Assembly (NCBI GenBank): GCA_034669145.1
Contig: JAXDNY010000281.1
Coordinates: 62,001 to 126,000, forward strand
Length of the DNA: 64,000 nucleotides
Reading direction: 5' to 3'
From: PALSA-894 sp034669145
GTDB taxonomy: Bacteria; Pseudomonadota; Alphaproteobacteria; Rhizobiales; Xanthobacteraceae
This document shows, piece by piece, positions 27,124 to 35,656 of the stretch. Position 1 is the stretch's first letter. Each line of letters starts with the position of its first letter. A model generated the notes under the pieces. It saw nothing but the letters and a program-made list of their open reading frames with translations. It was not told the origin of the DNA and searched no databases. Position numbers and translations under genes: made by a program.

Positions 27124-28505
27124 ATGGCCATTCGAGACTGGTTCGCTAAGCCGCCGTCAGACCTGCAATCCTCTGCGGATTTGCCGCGCATGGTCGTGCC
27201 AGCTGCGGCGATGCCATCCGAGGCCACGCCGAATGATGCTAGTCGAGCCCCTGTTGCTGCTGACTTCCTTTGCATGGACGTCGAGACCGCCAACGCGGAC
27301 ATGGCAAGCATCTGCGCCATCGGGCTGGTTCCACTTCAAGGCCGGCGTGCCGGTAAAGCGCCTCAAGATATTGGTCGACCCCGAAGACGAGTTCGATCCG
27401 ATCAATGTCTCTATCCATGGAATCACACCAGATGACGTCGTCGGCAAGCCCACCATGGTTCAGGTCTTTCCGGTGGTTTCAGCCGCGCTCGCGACCGCGA
27501 TCGTCGTGCACCACACGCATTTTGATCGTGTCGCCCTTTGCCGCGCGGCGTTGAAGTACGGCTTTCTTGATCCAAGCTGTCGTTGGCTCGACAGTGCGCG
27601 CGTCGCGCGCCGTGCATGGGAGCGTTTCAGGCAACGCGGATACGGTCTTGCCAATCTCGCGGCAGAATTCGGCATCGAGTTTGAGCATCATGACGCCTGC
27701 GAAGACGCCTACGCGGCGGGACAGATTTTGCTGAGAGCCATCGGACTCGGGCACATCGTTGGAAGATTGGTTCGTTCGCGCCGTCCAACCTATCGGCGGG
27801 CGGGGCGGGCGGTACGCCATGAAGGGCGAGGAGGGTGGCCCCCTAGCCGGCGAAGTCATTGTCTTTACCGGCCGACTGGCGATGCCGCGGCGCGAGACCG
27901 CCCTTCTCGCAGCGAGGGCGGGCATAGACGTTGCGGATAGCGTTACGAATGACACCACCTTGCTCGTCGTCGGTGACCAAGATCTCCGGCGGCTCGATGG
28001 TCACGACAAGAGCACGAAGCATCGCAAGGCGGAGCAGTTGATGGGCCAAGGCGCGACCCTGCGCATTTTGGGGGAAAGTGACTTCAATTTGCTTCTCAGT
28101 CTCTACGGCCTCAATCCAGACCCTGTTACCGATCCACTACCGGAGCCCCGCCCTAAGGACGCGCTGGTCGTCACTGAAATGTCGCCGGAGGCGCGGCGAA
28201 TTACCGACCTAGTGGAGGCGGTCAGAACCGCAAAGCGCGAAGATCGACTCGAAGACGCCTGCAACCTGCTCATTGAGGAAGTCGAGCGACAGGAGGCGGA
28301 GTCTGCGCAGAACGGTTACGGTGTTGCGCCGTGGTACTACGAACAGCTCGCCATCGTGTATCGAAAGCAAGGCCGCGATCTGGATGAGCTGGCGATCCTT
28401 GAACGGTACGACAGGCAGAGAAAGGCGCCCGGAGGAACACCGGCTATCCTCGCCGCAAGGCTCGAAAAGGTACGTGCGCGCCTTCAGAAAAATTCCGTCG
28501 CGTGA
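27124..28505 (+). pseudogene. DEDDh exonuclease-BRCT gene with two frameshifts
   Basis: The coding sense runs through three frames. From ATG 27124 the first frame gives the exonuclease motif I, DFLCMDVETAN, up to CAIGLV near 27330. An extra C in the CC at 27331-27332 then shifts it to the next frame (HFKAGVPVKRLKILVDP, HHTHFD, HDACEDAYAAGQILL). A second extra base in the GG at 27743-27744 shifts it again to LEDWFVRAVQPI. That frame continues through a BRCT domain (GEVIVFTGRLAMPRRETALLA ... STKHRKAEQL) and a helical tail to 28505. Removing one base at each point restores a ~460-residue DnaQ-like 3'-5' exonuclease with a BRCT domain. It follows qatD by 9 bases. Real decay or sequencing error are both possible. 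Confidence 0.82.
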
Positions 28506-28995
28506 TACAGGCTGCAAGGTCTCCCGCCGCTTGCGAATTTCTAACTGAGCGCGAAGGCATCCAAACACTCCGCGCCGCCTGTTTCGGCGCCGCGCAGACT
28601 GCGTCGGCTTGCCCTCTGTGGGCGCATTTAGCCAAGATGCATGCCGAGGGTGCCGCATGGTTTGGCCACGCTGCTAAGATCGCGAACCAAATTGCAGACG
28701 CTTGTTCGACGCCAGATAGCTCGACTTCTTCTTAGCAATAAGTTGACAAGTCTATCGGCACCAAGGCCTTGCTCCAGCCGAATGTACGAAGCTCATCAAG
28801 GGAATTTCGGAATTAAATAAGCTAGGTTTTCCGCGTTGCGCCCTACTGGATGCGATTCACGTCTTTTTTTGTGAGTAGATCCTCGGAGGCGCAAGGCTGG
28901 CTTTCACCTTGGCCGGCGATCCGATCGCTCGGGAGCTACAGCGCCAAGGCGACGCAGTCTTCAGGGTAGTGGCCAAGATGATGAGCGCCGGGCCC
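28506..28995. other. Non-coding stretch with possible gene debris
   Basis: No recognisable gene. A 77-codon frame from 28502 overlaps the end of the exonuclease-BRCT gene but resembles nothing. The part just before the tRNA fragment can be read as a coding-like piece (GDPIARELQRQGDAVFRVVAKMM), which may be debris of a gene cut at the junction. The stretch is consistent with an island junction rather than a promoter region. Confidence 0.45.
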
Positions 28996-29047
28996 CACCA
29001 GGCTCATAATCTGAAGGCGCTCGGTTCAAATCCTACTCCCGCAACCA
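28996..29047 (+). repeat. Decayed 3' fragment of initiator tRNA-Met (attachment-site scar)
   Basis: From the anticodon arm on, the sequence follows an initiator tRNA-Met gene: anticodon loop CTCATAA, then GGTTCAAATCCTAC, and 3' end CCCGCAACCA. The anticodon stem has a broken pair and the T-stem 5' strand no longer pairs, and no 5' half precedes it, so it cannot be a working tRNA. Partial tRNA 3' ends followed by a terminator are typical attachment-site remnants of integrated elements. The intact gene is not in this window. Confidence 0.7.
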
Positions 29048-29073
29048 AACTTCCCAAATCAAAACAAAGAGAT

Positions 29074-29095
29074 AGCCCGCCTTAGGCGGGCTTTT
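29074..29095 (+). terminator. Rho-independent terminator after tRNA fragment
   Basis: Perfect 8-base stem AGCCCGCC / GGCGGGCT with loop TTA, followed by a T run. It lies 26 bases after the CCA of the tRNA fragment, just where a tRNA terminator is expected, so it was probably copied with the fragment. Confidence 0.8.
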
Positions 29096-29300
29096 CGTTG
29101 TATTGCCACCCTATACTAGCCGCTAGCGCTCAAAACATAGTCTTTTCATATAGTTACAAGCTTCTTTTCCGAATCAATACCTCTTCGCACAATTTCCTAC
29201 ATGGCACATGACGCCTCAGTGCAGTGCCGGGCAATTACTACTACTAATGCGTGAAGGCCACAGGCATGCCAAACTCGGAACTTCTGATGAGAGGAACGCT

Positions 29301-30494
29301 ATGACAGCAGCGCACGACCCTGTGCGGGAAGCCGAGGAGTTGCGCGAGCAACTTGGCTCGGACCGCCGCAGGCTGCTGGCGTTTTTTGGCGCAGGCACCT
29401 CTCAAGCGGTCGGCATCGACGGAATTCTGCAACTGACGAAAAATGTGCGCGGCGATCTTTCCGCGCAGGAGCAACTTCACTACGACCGCTTACTCGCAGC
29501 CAGCGGCCCTGACGCTAACGTCGAACATGTTCTCGACCGAGTTAGGCTCTGCCGCGAGATGATTGGTACAAGTGCGACCTTCGAAGCCGACGGCCTCACT
29601 GGCAACAAAGCGGAGGAACTAGATCGAGCTATCTGCCGTGCCATCTATGAAAGAGTGAAGATTGATCCCCCGAAAGGATTTCTGGCTCACGCGGAGTTCG
29701 CGGCTTGGCTCAGCTCAATCCATCGGACGAAGCCAGCCGAAATTTTCACAACGAATTATGACGTTTTGATCGAGCGTGGCTTAGAGATCGCACAAGTCCC
29801 ATACTTTGATGGGTTTCTCGGGACGGTGGAACCGTATTTCTCTGATGCTGCATCGGACCTAGCGGACGAAGCTCATTCCGGCATTCCAAAATCGTGGGTG
29901 CGTTTCTGGAAATTGCACGGATCGATTGGATGGAGATCAGCGACAGAGGCCTTGACGGGAACGAAACGGATAGTTCGAGCGCCCTTGGTTACGCCGTCTG
30001 CCACCGACGACCTTATGATCTTTCCATCTCGGGAGAAGTATTCGGCCTCTCGCCGACTACCGTTCATCGCCTTACACGATCGATTGAGACGACTAACGAC
30101 GGTGGGAGAGTCACTGCTCTTGATCGCGGGGTATTCATTCAGCGATCAGCACATCAACGATATAATCTTGGGAAGCCTACGAGCTAACAACCGTTTTTCA
30201 GCCACAGTGTTGCTCTTCGATTCATTGAAGAAGAAGGAGATTGAGGAGAATCTAATTCGGCCAGCGCAAGGAATTCGAAATCTCACGGTGTATGCGCCCG
30301 ACATGGCCCTTATCGGCGGTATCCTCGCTCCCTGGACGAAGCCGGCCAAGCCGCCAACCAGCGCACTCACTAACTGGCCGTTCTGGGATGACACGAAGCA
30401 GGAGTTCACGCTCGGCGACTTTGCAAACTTCCCAACGTTTCTCCGAGACTTCATTGGCGCTCGTCCGCTTGCGACTGGTGGGGGCACAGTGTGA
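29301..30494 (+). CDS. SIR2-domain NADase-like protein of a SIR2-HerA system
   Basis: A 397-residue SIR2-like protein. The NAD-binding signature FFGAGTSQ lies at residues 28-35, with FTTNYDVL at 149-156 (N152), KLHGSI with H206, and IAGYSFSDQHIND near the C-terminal part, the order typical of defence-type SIR2 enzymes that deplete NAD+ during infection. ATG 29301 is chosen for the GAGAGG ribosome site just upstream; the open frame extends back without homology. The GTG of the herA-like gene overlaps its stop by four bases, so the two proteins are made together, matching known SIR2-HerA antiphage operons. Confidence 0.9.
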   Translation: MTAAHDPVREAEELREQLGSDRRRLLAFFGAGTSQAVGIDGILQLTKNVRGDLSAQEQLHYDRLLAASGPDANVEHVLDRVRLCREMIGTSATFEADGLTGNKAEELDRAICRAIYERVKIDPPKGFLAHAEFAAWLSSIHRTKPAEIFTTNYDVLIERGLEIAQVPYFDGFLGTVEPYFSDAASDLADEAHSGIPKSWVRFWKLHGSIGWRSATEALTGTKRIVRAPLVTPSATDDLMIFPSREKYSASRRLPFIALHDRLRRLTTVGESLLLIAGYSFSDQHINDIILGSLRANNRFSATVLLFDSLKKKEIEENLIRPAQGIRNLTVYAPDMALIGGILAPWTKPAKPPTSALTNWPFWDDTKQEFTLGDFANFPTFLRDFIGARPLATGGGTV

Positions 30495-32269
30495 AGGACG
30501 AGGCAACGTTCATCGGCACGGTGCGCCGCGTAACTGGAGCGACCGTATACGCGACCCTTTCAGCCGATCTTCCTTCGACCAGTCCGATTGTTAACGGCCG
30601 TGTCTATCGAATTGGCCAAATAGGAAGTTTTGTTCGAATTCCACTTGGCTTCCTGAATGCTTACGGCATTGTGTCGATGGTGGGAGCGGTAGCGATCCAA
30701 GGAGACGAGTCCGTCAATCTCATCGCTTCCACGAGCGCAGAGTGCACTCTCGAGATCAAGCTTATCGGCGAAGCTTACCGCGGGTCGCCCTTTCAACGCG
30801 GGCTTAGCATCTATCCTACGGTGGATGATGAAGTGCATGTCGTTACACAAGACGACTTAGCTAAGATATACGCCCCCTTTGGTTCATCGCCTGTACGCGT
30901 GGGCAGCCATTCAGCATCTGAAAGCTTAGAGGCGACACTCGATCTCGATAAGCTGGTGACACGCCACGCGGCCATTCTGGGATCAACGGGTTCAGGTAAA
31001 TCGAACAGTGTTGCCGCGATCCTGAAGGCCATCACGACCGGTTCTTTCCCGAAGGCTCAAGTCATCGTCATTGATCCCCACGGGGAATATGGAGCGGCAT
31101 TTGCCGGGCGAAGCCGCGTTTTGAGCATTGGTGACAAGCTCCATCCATTTAGGCTTCCCTACTGGTGCCTTTCGTTTGATGAGATCGCTTGGTTTCTCGT
31201 TGATCGCCGCGCAGCGTCTGAGACCATTCAAGACGGCAACTTGCGTGATAAGATTTTCGAGTTGAGGCGTAAGGCTGCGCAAGGAGTCGCCGTTGGCACG
31301 AACCAACAAAAGCTCACTCCAGATGAGATCACAGTAGACTCACCGCTGCCGTTCGATTTGCGGGCCCTTTGGTACCATTTTGACCGGCTCGAACGCGTCA
31401 CTTACCAAGAGATCGCGCGCAGCAATGAAGCCATAGTAGCCGAGGGCGATGCAGCTACGCTCAAATCAGCACAATTCTCGCCTGCCGGAGCAGGCTCTTC
31501 AGCCCCCTTCAAGTCCCAGCCGCCACCCGTCATGGCGACCTACACAAATAAGATACTTCAGAGGTTGAGGGACCGACGCTACGACTTCTTGCTACAGGCC
31601 AACGACTATGACGGCGTGAAGAAAGATCTGAGCGACCTAGTTGCGGAATGGCTGGATCATGATCAACCGATAACCGTATTTGACTTAGCGGGCGTTCCTC
31701 CAGAGGTGATTGACCTTGTCGTTGGCCTGCTATCGCGCACCTTATTTGAGGTTATGTTCTGGGGTCGCGAACTTAAGGACGTTGGGAAGCAGCGACCGAT
31801 CCTCATGGTATTCGAGGAAGCCCATCGATATCTTCCGAGTGGCGAGGGATTTTTCATACAAGGCTACGCGCGGCGATCGGTTCAACGAATTCTCAAGGAA
31901 GGTCGTAAGTACGGCATTGGCGCGATCCTTGTTAGCCAGCGACCATCGGAGCTTGACGAGACTCTTTTGTCGCAGTGCGGGACTTTTATGGCGCTGCGGC
32001 TTAGCAACGGTCAGGATCAGTCTCGCGTGAAGAGTGCTGTGCCGGATGAGCTGGCGGGTCTCGTCGATTTGCTTCCCGCGCTACGCACCGGTGAGGCGAT
32101 TATTTCCGGTGAGGCCACACAAATTCCAAGTCGCGTTCGTGTGCAGTTGATCGAGCCGCGTCCAAACAGTGGCGACCCGGAAGTCTCCCGCCTATGGGCA
32201 GATCAGGCTAAGCGTGATGCCGATTACCGATCCGCCGTGACGAATTGGCGCCGTCAGCATGTGACTTAG
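30491..32269 (+). CDS. HerA-like hexameric ATPase/translocase of a SIR2-HerA system
   Basis: A 592-residue HerA/FtsK-superfamily ATPase. An N-terminal HAS-barrel-like region (~1-120) precedes Walker A GSTGSGKSN (164-172), VIVIDPHGEYG, Walker B-type MVFEEAHRYLPSGEG (~438-452) and the sensor/arginine-finger block VSQRPSELDETLLSQCG. HerA hexamers move along DNA and, when paired with SIR2, form a supramolecular complex in which ATPase and NADase activities support antiphage defence. The GTG start lies inside the SIR2 stop. A small KTSC protein gene follows 12 bases later, likely in the same transcript. Confidence 0.92.
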   Translation: MKDEATFIGTVRRVTGATVYATLSADLPSTSPIVNGRVYRIGQIGSFVRIPLGFLNAYGIVSMVGAVAIQGDESVNLIASTSAECTLEIKLIGEAYRGSPFQRGLSIYPTVDDEVHVVTQDDLAKIYAPFGSSPVRVGSHSASESLEATLDLDKLVTRHAAILGSTGSGKSNSVAAILKAITTGSFPKAQVIVIDPHGEYGAAFAGRSRVLSIGDKLHPFRLPYWCLSFDEIAWFLVDRRAASETIQDGNLRDKIFELRRKAAQGVAVGTNQQKLTPDEITVDSPLPFDLRALWYHFDRLERVTYQEIARSNEAIVAEGDAATLKSAQFSPAGAGSSAPFKSQPPPVMATYTNKILQRLRDRRYDFLLQANDYDGVKKDLSDLVAEWLDHDQPITVFDLAGVPPEVIDLVVGLLSRTLFEVMFWGRELKDVGKQRPILMVFEEAHRYLPSGEGFFIQGYARRSVQRILKEGRKYGIGAILVSQRPSELDETLLSQCGTFMALRLSNGQDQSRVKSAVPDELAGLVDLLPALRTGEAIISGEATQIPSRVRVQLIEPRPNSGDPEVSRLWADQAKRDADYRSAVTNWRRQHVT

Positions 32270-32281
32270 GGAGCGCGCGCG

Positions 32282-32497
32282 ATGGAATACATAACGGTTT
32301 CATCAACTAGCATTAGCGCGGTCGGATACGACGACGCGTCCAATACACTTGGTATTCGGTTTATTAACGGTACCGAATATCATTACTTCGGCGTTCCGCA
32401 GGATGTGTTCGAGGGTGCGAAGTCTGCGCCGTCAGTTGGACGTTATGTCGACCAGTACGTCAAAAAAGCGGGCTACGCATTCGCGCGCGTTGCTTAG
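32282..32497 (+). CDS. KTSC-domain small protein
   Basis: A 71-residue protein made of a single KTSC domain: SSTSISAVGYDDASNTLGIRF, then GTEYHYFGVPQDVFEGAKSAPSVGRYV. The domain also occurs at the end of some lysyl-tRNA synthetases and as a stand-alone protein on phages and islands; its function is unclear. It starts 12 bases after the HerA gene, so it is probably the third gene of the SIR2-HerA operon, where it could be an accessory or regulatory subunit. That role is inferred from position only. Confidence 0.82.
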   Translation: MEYITVSSTSISAVGYDDASNTLGIRFINGTEYHYFGVPQDVFEGAKSAPSVGRYVDQYVKKAGYAFARVA

Positions 32498-32605
32498 AGC
32501 GGACCTAGCGATGTGAAGGCCGGGCACGTACATACCGCGTAGAACGCGTTCCACTGCCCGCGAAAATCTTCCCGGACCTCCCGGAAGCTGCGATGAAACC
32601 GCGCT

Positions 32606-33170
32606 ATGCTGAAGGCTACAGCTTCTACACAAAGTCCGGTGCCCGAAAAATACTTGAATGCATTCGAGCGTCGGCGCGTGCTGTCGGCAGCCGCGACGCT
32701 TGCTCCCGATGAAAGGCTCTTTGTTCTGACACTGGCATGGACCGGGCGCTCGTGTGAGCGAAGTCCTCGCGCTAGTAGCACCCGCGCTTCAGATCGATGC
32801 CTCCGTCGTGGCAGTCCGAACGTTGAAGCGGCGACGGCACCACGTGCGCGCGGTGCCAAGACCCCGCCCGTTGATGACGGCCATCAAACCGGCGATACCG
32901 GCTCGCAACAGTTCAGTGTGATGCTTCGCGACGATGATCGGCTTTGGCGCTGATTGCAGACGACGGCGTGGGGGCTCGTGAAGCACGTCATGCGAGCACC
33001 CGGTATCGTGGGATGGCAGGCTTGCCCGAATGGTTTGCGGCACTCGGCGTCGCGACCCTAGGTGTTGTCCCGCTGAATATCCGGCAGAAGTGGCTCGGGC
33101 TGAGACTATTAGCATTTATTTGGACGCGTGCGGCCCCGAGGAAATGGCTTCTGCGGAGCGGTTCTGGCAA
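32606..33170 (+). pseudogene. Decayed tyrosine recombinase (fossil)
   Basis: Fragments in several frames align in order with the small recombinase at 19159-19806. First comes EKYLNAFERRRVLSAAATLAPDE with LTLAWTG. A frameshift near 32750-32756 follows, then VSEVLALVAPALQIDASVV and AVRTLKRRRHHVRAV. After a gap come NGLRHS, GVVPLNIRQKWLG and IYLDACGPEEMA, each in a different frame and with stops between. The catalytic arginine, RH and tyrosine neighbourhoods are still readable, so this is a dead copy. The 3' end was joined to the open frame that continues into the HNH gene, which should therefore not be called as one protein from 32944. Confidence 0.75.
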
Positions 33171-33210
33171 CTACACTTGCCAAGCTGATGCGAAGATTGC
33201 TGAGGGCAGA

Positions 33211-34206
33211 GTGCGTTCTTCCGGCAAATTCTCAGCGGAAACCGTTGCGACGCTCAGTCGGCGTTCGGCCATGCTTTGCTCGAACCCCGACTGCGGGGCT
33301 CTGACAACCGGACCCGCGAGTCAGGCCGATGCTTCAGTAAACATCGGCGAGGCAGCGCACATCTATGGGCGCACCAACACGTCGGCGCGCTTCAAGGCAG
33401 GTCTCACCGAAACGGAGCTGTGCGACATCACGAATGGAGTGTGGCTTTGCAGAAATTGCCACAAGCTCGTTGACAACGATGGGCTGCGGTTTCCAGCCGA
33501 CTTGCTGTTTGCGTGGCGGCGACAACATGAGGCGGCGGTGCTCGCACGGATCGGAAAATCAGGCGACGTGTTGCGGGAGAAGATCAATCAAGAGCACCTG
33601 AAACAGTTCGCGGACACGAGCTACCTTGCGCAGCAGATCATCATCGACCGACCACGACTGTGGGAATACAAGCTCGCTGTCGAGATTTTCCGAAGTGAAT
33701 TCAGGCCAGTCCACGCCCGCTGGCAGCAACTTCAGCGCGGCCTCTACTCGCGGAGGTCCGCCATCATTCCTCTTGGCGAGTTCTCTGATTGGATGTCTGC
33801 CAAGTTCGCCGAGAGTTCGAGAGCTATCGCGGCATTAACGCCGTTGGGCCACGACCTTATGGCTTCATTTGGTCCGCTAGGCGTTCCGGGTGACGAGCGT
33901 GCGATTGTGGATACGACGAGGCTGATTGTAGCGGCGGCGCGCAATTTACTCGAATGGGAGGAAGACCTGCGCTTCACCCACGTACCAAATGAGTTCCATG
34001 ATGCGCTCGTGGCCATCCGAGGCTTTGCCGGAATGCAGCTTGATGAGCTGCTCCGCATCCCAGATGGACTATCTAAGATATTGGATGAGGAAAATCCGGC
34101 CGGGGAGCGAAAGATCAACCTCGTGTTTACGGTGCCGGACGGATCGGTCGAGGCCTTCGGTGCCGCGATGGAGCGCGCGACGCAAGAGCTGCTTGCGAAA
34201 GGCTAA
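33211..34206 (+). CDS. HNH endonuclease family protein
   Basis: A ~331-residue protein with an N-terminal HNH nuclease domain: MLCSNPDCG as the first zinc knuckle, NIGEAAHIYGR as the catalytic His segment, and GVWLCRNCHKLVDND as the second knuckle, ending with FAWRRQHE. The remaining ~200 residues are helical and unrecognised and could be a sensor or targeting domain. GTG at 33211 is preferred because it begins just before the conserved part and follows TGAGGG; the upstream part of the open frame is recombinase fossil. Island HNH proteins of this layout are often restriction or abortive-infection effectors. Its stop lies one base from that of the convergent frameshifted HNH gene. Confidence 0.78.
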   Translation: MRSSGKFSAETVATLSRRSAMLCSNPDCGALTTGPASQADASVNIGEAAHIYGRTNTSARFKAGLTETELCDITNGVWLCRNCHKLVDNDGLRFPADLLFAWRRQHEAAVLARIGKSGDVLREKINQEHLKQFADTSYLAQQIIIDRPRLWEYKLAVEIFRSEFRPVHARWQQLQRGLYSRRSAIIPLGEFSDWMSAKFAESSRAIAALTPLGHDLMASFGPLGVPGDERAIVDTTRLIVAAARNLLEWEEDLRFTHVPNEFHDALVAIRGFAGMQLDELLRIPDGLSKILDEENPAGERKINLVFTVPDGSVEAFGAAMERATQELLAKG

Positions 34207-34207
34207 C

Positions 34208-35220
34208 CTACTTTCGGAGCACGGGTGTGAAACGCCCCTCACAGGTGGCGGGATTGAAGTCCAAGACAACATTCTCGATCGGCTGCGGCTCCAGCGCGCT
34301 TGAAGACCAGTTGAAGTGTGTCGGGTTGCCGTACTGGATGCGAACCGCGTCGGTTCGTTGACCCGTCTCATCTCCCACGACGATGGCTTGCGTGATCTTG
34401 ATCGCGCCGCGTGGCACCGGAGGCAAGTGGTCCTCTAGGTGATCCGACATAAGGTCGATTTGGCAGCAGACGGACCCGGCGGCGAAAAGGAAGAGCATGT
34501 GCGGGACAACGTCTGTCGGCACGGTGCGTTGAAGCAAAGCGCCATATGTATACGGAGGCGCGTTGCCGACCGACCCAAACGAGAGCGCCACTTCAAGAAC
34601 AGGAAAATCTTCGGTGTCGTCCGGCTTGCAAAGCCACTCGGTGAGTTTGCGGTAGTGGCCAAGCTCCCCATCTGGCAGCAGCGCGACGCCCATCTTGGCC
34701 AACGCCTTGTAAGCGTGGCGCGGCCTGAACGGCGTCGGCGGGAGCGGCGTTGATAGCCGCATCATGCTCGTGCGCGGACCGCCGGAAAACACTTTGCTTG
34801 GATCGGTATCGTTAGCGACCGCAAATAGACTGCGGCGATTCTCGGCAGTGCGCCGTTCTTCAATGAACGTCTGTCCGCTACTTCGCCCGGTTTGCCGGGT
34901 CTTGTTCCCTTTGCCTTTCACACCGCCCAACGTGAGCAGAGGGCCAACGGCGTTGGCCAGCGCATCATCGTACTGTGAGAAGATTTTGGTGTTGCAGGTG
35001 TCGCACTCGTCTCGGAGAACACCCATTTGTTGCCGAGCGCCTCGGGGAATGTGTGGGATTCCTTCCGGAACACAGCTGGATCACGGGCTCCACAAAAGCG
35101 GCAGCGACCTCGTTGCCCCAGATGAACACGCGGTCGGCCAATCGAGCCTCTGACTTCAGTCAGGAGCCGATAGCGACCATCAAGGAGCAAGTCGCCGATA
35201 TGGGGACCAGGGTGGTTCAT
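34208..35220 (-). pseudogene. HNH-type endonuclease gene with a frameshift
   Basis: From ATG 35218-35220 (MNHPGPHIGDLL) the first frame reaches a zinc knuckle GRCRFCGARDP and HTFPEALGNKWV. The next frame continues the same domain as LRDECDTCNTKIFSQYDDALANAVGP and runs to the stop at 34208. The shift is at about 35018-35020 and a single missing base would restore WVFLRDECDTCN, the usual order for HNH_5-like proteins. The C-terminal two thirds are of unknown function. An open frame starts earlier, at 35325, but without homology. Either a decayed gene or a sequencing/assembly error. Confidence 0.7.
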
Positions 35221-35302
35221 CAACCGGGCAGTTCTCAATTCGCTTAGATGCCAGCGTTTGAAAGCGCCGGCGTGCGCATTGTCGATTGAGTCGCCGGCGA
35301 CA

Positions 35303-35502
35303 TCAATTTGTTTCCTGCGCTGCAATCCACGCTAGGAGAACGGACTTGCGCGCGTACACGTCGCACCGATCCGGAAATGCGGAATGCTCTTGTTCTGGAT
35401 GAGATTGTAGACCGTGCGACGGCACTCTTTCTTTCCGTACATGAACTCCGCAATGGCGTCGGCTCCATAAGAAAACGGACGCTTGCCAAGCAAGAGCAAC
35501 AT
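35303..35502 (-). pseudogene. Excisionase-like HTH protein gene with a frameshift
   Basis: From ATG 35500-35502 the frame gives LLLLGKRPFSYGADAIAEFM, then YGKKECRRTVYNLIQNKSIP and HFRIGA, a MerR/excisionase-like helix-turn-helix. At about 35359 the frame must shift (one missing base) to give VYARKSVLLAWIAAQETN, the expected end of this family, stopping at 35303-35305. The protein would be about 66 residues. Such HTH proteins act as excisionases or small repressors on mobile elements. It precedes the frameshifted HNH gene on the same strand. Confidence 0.62.
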
Positions 35503-35656
35503 TACTTTCAAGGATTGCAGCTTCGGCTAACGAATTGAGCGGGACCGGCCCTGCATGGCACATACATGGCACATGAAGCGGTTGCGGGTTGGCCGTCGAC
35601 CAGCTAAGTCGTTGATCCAACAGTTACCACGGGGTGGAGCAGCCGAGGCGGCGTTA

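Noticed and set aside
28502..28735. 77-codon frame overlapping the end of the exonuclease-BRCT gene
   Set aside because: GTG overlap suggests coupling, but the peptide resembles no family and the region looks like junction debris.
32944..34206. A single 420-residue protein beginning at 32944
   Set aside because: Its first ~89 residues are fossil recombinase sequence in other frames; the HNH protein starts near 33211.
35628..35644. CACGGGGTGGAGCAGCC, resembling the 5' end of an initiator tRNA
   Set aside because: Only ~16 bases match and the following D-loop does not. It lies 6.6 kb to the right of the 3' fragment, the wrong order for a split tRNA. Probably coincidence.
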